From: Muricea muricata | Taxonomy: Eukaryota > Cnidaria > Anthozoa > Malacalcyonacea > Plexauridae | Length of the DNA: 64,000 nucleotides | Direction: 5' to 3' | Assembly: GCA_963855995.1 (NCBI GenBank) | Contig: OY979724.1 | Span: 8,131,032-8,195,031 of the forward strand | Part shown: piece by piece, positions 57,640-64,000 of the stretch | Numbering within the stretch: position 1 is the stretch's first letter | Layout: the number at the start of each line of letters is the position of its first letter | Program-made: the position numbers and the translations under genes | The notes under the pieces: generated by a model | What the model was told of the DNA's origin: nothing | Database searches by the model: none | The model's input: only the letters and a program-made list of their open reading frames with translations

Positions 57640-58215
57640 GCCAAAACTTTATCAGACACCCTGCCTATATACCAATGTTTTAACTGACACCTGAAGCTTT
57701 CTGGAAGTAAATACTTTGTCAGCATGTCGAAAGTCTAACTGACAACTTGTGGGCATGTACAGGTCAAAGTCTAACCGACATCTTGTCAACAAGCCAAAAG
57801 CCTAACTGATATCTTTTCAACAAGTGAAAAGCATTACCGACATCTTGTCAACAAGCCAAAAGCCTTACGGGCATCTTGTCAACAAGCCAAAAGCCTAACC
57901 AACATCTTTTCAACAAGCCAAAAGCCTAACTGACATCTTGTCAACAAGCCAAAAACCTAACCGACATCTTGTCAACATGCCAAAAATCTAACTAGGAGCA
58001 TATCAACATGTCAAAAGTCCATTTCAAAGCTTGTCCACATATCAAAAGACTAACTCAGATCTTATCAACATGTCAAAAGTCTGCTCGAAAACTTGTCAAC
58101 TAGTCAAAATCCTTACCAACATTTTATAAACATGCCAAATATTTACCTGACACCTTATCAACACATCAAATATCTAATTCAAAGCTGGTCAATATATCAA
58201 AAGGCTAGCCAACAT
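57640..58215 (+). repeat. 31-bp minisatellite
   Basis: About 18 copies of a unit like TAACCGACATCTTGTCAACA followed by AGCCAAAAGCC, best preserved at 57770-57980 and decaying to both sides. The 30-bp direct repeat at 57331 and 58218 brackets the array. Non-coding. Confidence 0.85.
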
Positions 58216-58247
58216 TTTCCCAACAAATTATATCGTGGAGACTTCAG

Positions 58248-58935
58248 GCAGTGTGCTACAGAATAGATTTAATAAATTGATGGATTTAATAGACTGATGT
58301 ATTGTATACACTTTTAGTAAAATTTTCTTTACTTGCAAAATAAAACAGCTATTTGTTGGTAGCATTATGGCAAAAGAATCTTGTTTAACATATGTACTAT
58401 TAAAGTCTTTCATCTAAATTAAATTCTAAAAAATGCAATCCTACTAGGACTCTGGACAGAGTGCCTGGCAGGTCACTCAGACATTGATTTTTGGTTATCT
58501 TAGTGATTGCATAAGATGTGCTAGCAATGTCTTAAAATGCCTTGGAAGGTACCGTAATAATAATTGATTTAAAAAGGAATTAGTTGGACAGAACAGAAAT
58601 AAGTGAATGTACCCCACCCCCAATGAACTCTCTAGTTACAGCCCTGCCTGGCCTTGTGCCCATTTTCGTTTGGCAGGCGGAGTGAACGCCTTAGCAGGCG
58701 TCTTGTTATGTTTTGTTTGTTTTTGTAAAGTTCACCTGTTAATGTATTTTTCAATGATTTTGCATTTAATGGGAATGAATTCAGGACTAATAATTTGAAA
58801 ATAAAATCTGATTTCCCCCCTGATAAAGGCACAAGTGTGTGATAAATAGGTTATCACATTTGAGACTCGGTAACATCAGTTGTTTCATCTCTGTCGTTAC
58901 GATATCATATTTTGACCCTCGTTCGCTGCACTCAC
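58248..58935. other. Non-coding DNA
   Basis: No gene found. The frames at 58228-58413 and 58607-58832 show no motif. No second LDLR-type exon was seen downstream (minus strand) of the exon at 58936-59103. Confidence 0.45.
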
Positions 58936-59103
58936 TTGTGACAAAATATGATTTCGAAAGTATAATTTCTTGTCAACAGTATCAATATCCATGGCCCGAT
59001 CTCTAAGTCCTCTGACGACTACAGTTGTATCCAGAGTTAACAAATCAATCGCCAGGATTTCACTCCCTGACCTGATGAACAAGTAAGGTTCGAGCGATAA
59101 AAA
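58936..59103 (-). CDS. LDL-receptor class-B (YWTD) exon, single
   Basis: 56 codons between an acceptor (GATATCAG at 59104-59111) and a donor GTGAGT (58935-58930). The product PYLFIRSGSEILAIDLLTLD, then TTVVVRGLRDRAMDIDTVDK and KLYFRN, fits one blade of an LDLR class-B six-bladed propeller: I..IDL, then R......A.D.D.....LYF. The Asp in the usual YWTD position is lost (LYFRN), as often in diverged repeats. I see no neighbouring exon on either side within about 1 kb. It may be an exon of a host gene with long introns or a captured fragment next to repeat family F. Confidence 0.55.
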
Positions 59104-59104
59104 C

Positions 59105-60480
59105 TGATATCACCTCGCTCCCTGGAAATTACACCAAAGAATTCCTTCGAATTCAGACATTTTGTGTTGTGTTTTTTTAGATGCATACATACATTTAGTT
59201 TAGTGCTTACACTTACACGGTTTTCATACACGAAGTTTGTGTGTCCATGCATATCGCATTGCGCATCTCATTACCATTATTCCAGCCAGTAAATTGCATT
59301 TTCTGAAAAAATAAAAACGCTAAATTGGCTGGTGGCAGCCAGTGAACTGCGTAATAATAGGGCTAAGGGCTCTGTGTTGCACTGCTGAGTGGCCCTACTG
59401 TCCATTCGCTATACCGTGGCCAGTGTATTAAAAAAAGGTAAGCAAACTTTGAATTCTCTGACGCGTTGAGTACTTACTCTATACAAATCATTCTTTCACA
59501 GTTGGCAAGACCTGCCTTTTAACTTTCGATTGTCAACATTTTTGAAAATGGAAATAACCGGTCGAAATTGAATATTTTCACATCAGAAAAAAAGAAAATT
59601 TCATTAATCACTGATCTGTCACGAGAAACAATCAGCATGGCTAATAATATACATTAATTTTTATTACCCAAGATAAAATTTTTCAATTTCAAAACCCAAA
59701 TGGGATTGAATTGCAACAAATTTTTAATAAATTCCCACCAGTGAGAAACTGTGATTTCGACCGGCAATTTTTATCCAAATCGTATTTGCTCAATTTTACA
59801 ATAACGATGTCATTTCGAAGCTAAATGCCTGGTCTTTGAAACTGTGGAAGAATTTTTTTTTTATGTTAGACTATGTGCACACGAGGTCGTTTCCGAGCGT
59901 TTTCACAACAGTCAAAATGAAAACGACATGAAATATAAAAATTCTGATCGCATGAAGTCCTCCTTAGCGAGGTTTATGCTGGTTTTCATTAAATTGTGCA
60001 AATAAGTCGGGAGCGTTTTGAAAACGCTCGGAAACGACACCCTACTGCAGCCAGCATCGGCCTTCGGCTTTGGCCTCAGCTGGCTGCAATATATCGAATG
60101 ATGTCATTGACCTCAGTGATTATCTACTAAATAATTACTCAGTCCTCTCTAATGATCATCAACGTAGTTTTTTGCTTAACTTGTAAACAGTTTTCTAACA
60201 ATCGTAACTGTTTATTTTTACAAAGGATGCCAAGTGACAACCACCAACCAATCACAGACAAGATGAGGAAAGAATTGTTAGCAATTTAAAAAGTGAATCA
60301 CTGGCCGTGTCCATCAGATGTCAAGGTGGTCTATGAAGAGACGATGTCAACCAGATGAGACTATAAACTGCATGATAAAACGAGGTCAATTTAACCGAAG
60401 CCACGACGATTCAAAGAAAGAGTTGGCGTAAGTTCGTTCATTTTATTTTGTCGTTTCCATTTTCTTTGTCAGTTCAAGTT
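59105..60480 (+). repeat. Repeat family F copy, interrupted by MITEs
   Basis: 59130-59232 matches 26025-26110, and 60105-60480 matches 26196-26730, so one copy is split. Between them lie a MITE related to 16192-16415 (59233-59402, with GGCTGGTGGCAGCCAGT) and another inverted-repeat unit 59877-60045 (GTCGTTTCCGAGCGTTTTC against GAAAACGCTCGGAAACGAC). 60048-60090 is a small GCAGCCAGC hairpin. The exon-like ATGAAGAGACGATGTCAACC block starts at 60332. Confidence 0.6.
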
Positions 60481-60601
60481 AGTACACAAAAATAATAGTT
60501 AGTAAATAGCACACAAAAATAATAGTTAGTAAATAGCACACAAAAACCTAGGTGGTGTGTTGTGTTCGCATGTAATCTTATTACCAAAGTTTTAACAAAA
60601 A

Positions 60602-61418
60602 ATGCCCCTGGAGGGGACCTAATTAGAGTGGACCTAATTAGGTTTCCAGGTTCAATTCCTGGAGACATATAGATATGTACTAACTGATGGCAGAGTTTGG
60701 GTAAGTACACTAAATTTAAAATAGTAATAGGTACTTACAGTTTAACTAATCCCACTAACCACCCCCGACCATTCTAATTTCCACCCCTACCGGTTTTCGT
60801 AGCTTTATAGTTCTCACTGTTGTCTGTTGATTACGGTTAACATTAGGTGGTAAATCTATATGCCATGCGCAGCAGGTAAGTCTAGTCTACTGTAGTTAGT
60901 AAACCAAAGTTACCTTTGTTTAACAAAGGTAACTCTAGTCAACCTTAACAGTAGTAGACTAGAGTTACGTTGGTTAACTAAGGTAGAGTTACTAACTCTA
61001 CCTTAGGTTAACTAACGTAACTCTAACCACTACCAAGGTTAACTAGAGCTTTGTTAAACGAAGGTAACTCTGGTTTACTAACTATAGTAGACCAGACTTA
61101 TCTGGTGCGCATGGCATATAGCTTTACCACCTAATGTTAACCGTAATACTAACCGTAACAACTACATAACAGAGACAACTATAAAGCTGCGAAAACAGGT
61201 AGGGGTGGAAATTAGAATGGTCGGGGGTGATTAGTGGGATTAGTTAAACTGTAAGTACCTATTACTATTTTAAATTTAGTGTACTTACCTGTACTAACTA
61301 TACTAAGTATAGTTAGTGTGTATCAGTTAGTGCATATCTATATGTCTCCAGGAATTGAACCTGGAAACCTAATTAGGTCCACTCTAATTAGGTCCCCGCC
61401 AGGGGCATTTTTTGTTAA
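60602..61418. repeat. Palindrome with tRNA T-arm-like ends
   Basis: Arms of about 400 bp meet near 61000. Each end carries ATGCCCCTGG..GGGGACCTAA and then CCAGGTTCAATTCCTGG (60646-60662, complement 61348-61364), which fits a tRNA T arm and Pol III B box (GGTTCAATTCC). The centre is rich in GGTTAACT and GTAGAGTTACT words, themselves short inverted repeats. No A box was seen, so this is not a tRNA gene. Confidence 0.65.
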
Positions 61419-61643
61419 TGAGGTTACAGACGTGACATAAAAAAACGCAGCATAAAATATAGTAATAAGATCACAGGCTGTGACATATGAAAACAGTAAA
61501 AAATCACAGGCGTGATATGACAAAAAGAAAGTAGAAAATAGTAATAATGTTACATGACATAACAAAACACAAAAATTACGACTGCCATATTGTATTTTTA
61601 TAAAACGCAAAATAATTGAAACTCCGTAAATTGTCAACATTTT

Positions 61644-61688
61644 ATTCTATACGTTTCGACAAGTATTACATGTCATCTTCGGTAGAAT
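61644..61688 (-). ncRNA. Hammerhead-like motif, decayed inverted copy
   Basis: Same layout on the minus strand (ATTCTA, stem II, GAAAC, GTA, TAGAAT), but the first box reads CCGAAGA instead of CTGAAGA, which should stop catalysis. A second half motif (ATTCTACTGAAGATGACAT) follows at 61722-61701, so the units were once in tandem. Confidence 0.5.
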
Positions 61689-62187
61689 AATGCCTGTTAC
61701 ATGTCATCTTCAGTAGAATAAGTATAGGTAATAGTATAATTTCGAGTGCAATTACGGATAAACAAGCACGAGTGAGTTTTTAAAAACTGCAAAATAGCAC
61801 GAGTCCGAAGGACGAGTGCTATTTGCGGTTTTTAAAAACTCACGAGTGCTTGTTTTCCGTAATTGCACGAGAAATTATACTATTACTTATTAATAATATA
61901 AAAAGGAAATGTCCAAACAAGCATTTTGTACTTACAACTTCGCATTATGCAAGTGCACTCATTCTCGAATTTCTTCGCTTAAAAAATTCATGTTTACAAA
62001 AGCCATGGCTAAAAGTTTTATGTACAAAGTTCCAGCATACTTTAGAGCTTGTTTTGTGATCATAATTGTCAGAGAAGAATCCCAAGTTGTGTTGAAATTT
62101 CGACGAAATCTTTAAGCAAACGTGAAAATTCGGCCGCCATATTTTTGGTTTTTCAGCGAGTAAATCCCATCGCTCAAAGAGCTTATT

Positions 62188-62288
62188 ACCGATTTTTGCA
62201 CTGTTGTTACAGATTTTTGCACTGTTGTTACAGATTTTTGCACTGTTGTTACAGATTTTTGCACTGTGTTACAGATTTTTGCACTGTT
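62188..62288 (+). repeat. 21-bp tandem repeat
   Basis: Nearly five copies of GTTACAGATTTTTGCACTGT(T), the fourth shortened by 2-3 bases. The overlapping frames here (for example 62049-62300) are by-products. Confidence 0.9.
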
Positions 62289-62395
62289 TGTTCTGGGTGA
62301 TGTTTGGGATTAACTGCACTCGAATCAACCAATCACAGCCCAGAAACATTTCCTTGTATATTATTATGCCTGTTACAACATTTGTAACAGGCATT

Positions 62396-62444
62396 ATTCT
62401 ACTGAAGATGACATGTAATACATACTTGTCGAAACGTATAGAAT
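62396..62444 (+). ncRNA. Hammerhead ribozyme motif, well formed
   Basis: Stem I ATTCTA (62396-62401) pairs fully with TAGAAT (62439-62444). Box CTGAAGA (62402-62408). Stem II GACATGT/ACTTGTC (62410-62416 with 62424-62430) with one mismatch. Box GAAA (62431-62434), then C and GTA (62436-62438), giving a two-pair, loop-free stem III and cleavage after A. This is the minimal type found in Penelope-like elements, expected to act as a dimer. One extra U lies between CTGAAGA and stem II. Confidence 0.65.
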
Positions 62445-62539
62445 AAAATGTTGACAATTTACGGAGTTTCAATTATTTTGTGTTTTATAAAAATAACAAA
62501 ACACTGTCGTCACATAATATAAAATAGTAGAAAATATAG

Positions 62540-62955
62540 TAATGTGCTACCTAAAATGGAAAAACAAAGAAAATGGGAACGACAAAATAAAAAAAAAACT
62601 TACTTTCACTCTATCTTTGGATCGTCGTGGCTTGGATCGTCGTGGCTTTGGTTCGTCTCGTTTTATCATGCTGTTTATATGGTTTCATCTTGTTGGAATT
62701 CTCTTTTCATAGAACATTCAAACGCAAATTTGATTAACTTTAACAAACCGTACGCTGTTATAGTTTCTTTTTTAGGTCGATATCAATTCTTTCCAATCTT
62801 GTTTTGTCATTAGTTGGCTTTTACTTAGCATCCTTTGAAAAAGTAAACAATTACGATGGTGAGAAACTATTCACAAGATAACTAGAAAAACTATGTTTTT
62901 AATAGATAATCACTGAGGCCAACGGCATCAACTGATAGATACTAACTATACGAGG
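62540..62955 (-). repeat. Repeat family F copy
   Basis: Inverse relative to 60105-60480. Exon-like block ATGAAAAGAGAATTCCAACA on the minus strand at about 62710, followed by CCACGACGATCCAAGCCACG (a small internal duplication) and GTGAAAGTAAG. With the copy at 60105 it brackets the two elements between. Confidence 0.6.
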
Positions 62956-64000
62956 TATAGCTGTTACCAAAGTATACCTTAGTATAGTTGGAAAACAATA
63001 TAGTTATACTTAACCTTACTATATTGTCAAGTCCATAACCTAACCACGTACAATACTGTCAGGCTTGTAAGCGTTGTAAGCGTACCACGTACAGTATTTT
63101 CACGCCTGTAACCTTACCAAATACCATACACAACACTCATCAAGTTTCATCCTCGTTTGACCTAGATGCTAAGTCTTGAATTACAGTGTTGGGAATAAAA
63201 AGTAGGGCCACTCAATTACCAGTTCAACATGTCTCGGAAGCACTGTCGGTCTCGGGTCCACAAAACATACAATGTTCCCCTGAAATAACACTGTGGACAA
63301 CAAACAACGTTGCCTGAACAACATTCACTTGTTGCATCCTGTTTTCAGCACCCTGTATAGTTAATGACGGTATAAAAGTATATAGTTTACCGATCAAACT
63401 ATCTCCTGCACCATGAACAACAACAGCGAAAAACATCAGCAACCTCTTTGAAAATTAAATAAATTAACGAAGGTACAGTGAACTAACGTAAATCTTGTGG
63501 ACGTCTTTCTATTAAGGAATATAGAAGATACCCGGCCGAAACGATTGTAAATTGTATTGCAATACCTGTTGCTATTACGGATTACCGTATTAATTGTGTA
63601 CACTTTATGTGGTACCCACTAAACATTTTACTATATAAAATACAGTGCTTTATAGTACATCTGAGATTATTTATGATAATGGTTTTCAAACAATCATCAA
63701 TCACAGCTTCTGGATATTTTATATTGCTAAAAAGACTGTACTTTATATAATAAACAGAAAAATACACGGGTGCTTGGAAATACCTGCAGATTTATATATT
63801 TCTCGTGTTGAACATGATATTTCTCACTCGTGAGATATTATGTCCAACACTCGAAATAAATCTGGTATTTCCGCGAACCCATGTATTATTCTTTTCTCTC
63901 GTTACAACAGACACGTTTAATAAAGATTTTTTCTCTAAATTCAACAAAATAATAAACTAATGCTTCACAAGGAGCTTTAGGGGAGCATCTATATTGATAA
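62956..64000. other. Non-coding DNA with short inverted repeats
   Basis: 63225-63300 shares GGTCCACAAAACATAC-type words with 16540-16600. 63776-63876 is a hairpin (AAATACCTGCAGATTTAT against AAATCTGGTATTT). 62935-63020 has ACTATA/TATAGT inverted words. No gene found to the window end. Confidence 0.45.

Larger units (their letters stand above)
61597..62500. mobile_element. Inverted pair of Penelope-like terminal repeats
   Basis: 61597-61722 is matched in inverse by 62375-62500 (AACTCCGTAAATTGTCAACA and its complement; ACGTTTCGACAAGTATTACA). Each end carries a hammerhead-like core. Between them are a foldback of about 80-bp arms (61728-61886, GTAATAGTATAATTTCGAGT and complement) and a 21-bp tandem repeat (62188-62288). 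No reverse transcriptase frame. Confidence 0.6.

Noticed and set aside
60474..61640. Frames at 60474-60710 and 61338-61640 as genes
   Set aside because: Both translate the palindrome ends and adjacent repeat, including the T-arm-like word; no domain.

Overview
The window is AT-rich nuclear DNA of an animal. The coding style supports this: GT-AG introns, a vertebrate-type LDLR class-B exon, Penelope-like elements, tRNA-derived SINEs and many MITEs. A marine invertebrate, perhaps an anthozoan cnidarian, fits best, but the species cannot be fixed from the sequence. There is almost no ordinary host gene content; nearly everything recognisable is mobile or repetitive.

Layout. (1) 1-8567: a frameshifted Tc1-like transposase, a diverged dispersed repeat, two Penelope-like 3' ends head to head with hammerhead-ribozyme-like cores, a TTAA-flanked MITE, a 1.75-kb foldback element and an intact copy of a hairpin repeat here called R. 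(2) 8568-34944: a giant inverted repeat with arms 8568-21810 and 22389-34944 around a 578-bp spacer. The arms are about 99% alike by eye but differ by several transposon insertions. They hold MITEs and SINEs and no gene I recognise. (3) 34945-57182: a second copy of R, split by nested transposons. TE1 (34972-56803, 7-bp duplication GGCGGAG, 314-bp terminal inverted repeats) carries a Pif1-type helicase and, convergent to it, a seven-exon P-element-type transposase whose N-terminus looks like an RFX-type winged helix. TE2 (44125-56533, 8-bp duplication TCTTCCGC) sits inside the right terminal repeat of TE1. It carries a 20-bp minisatellite and one long reading frame with zinc fingers, SWIM, SAP, an HMGXB3-like region, a Ulp1 protease, a PHD finger and an SprT metalloprotease, broken by one in-frame UGA. 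Smaller MITEs are inserted in TE2. (4) 57183-64000: a 31-bp minisatellite, an LDLR class-B exon fragment, a repeat family also found in the palindrome arms, a palindrome with tRNA T-arm-like ends, and another Penelope-like inverted pair with a well-formed hammerhead motif.

How the parts may work together (inference): the P-type transposase would cut at the TE1 termini and the helicase could assist strand separation or repair. The TE2 protein joins a candidate RNase-H-like core to SUMO/ubiquitin-like and DNA-protein-crosslink proteolysis modules. TE1 now contains TE2 in one terminal repeat, and the TE2 gene has a stop codon, so this copy of either element may be immobile.
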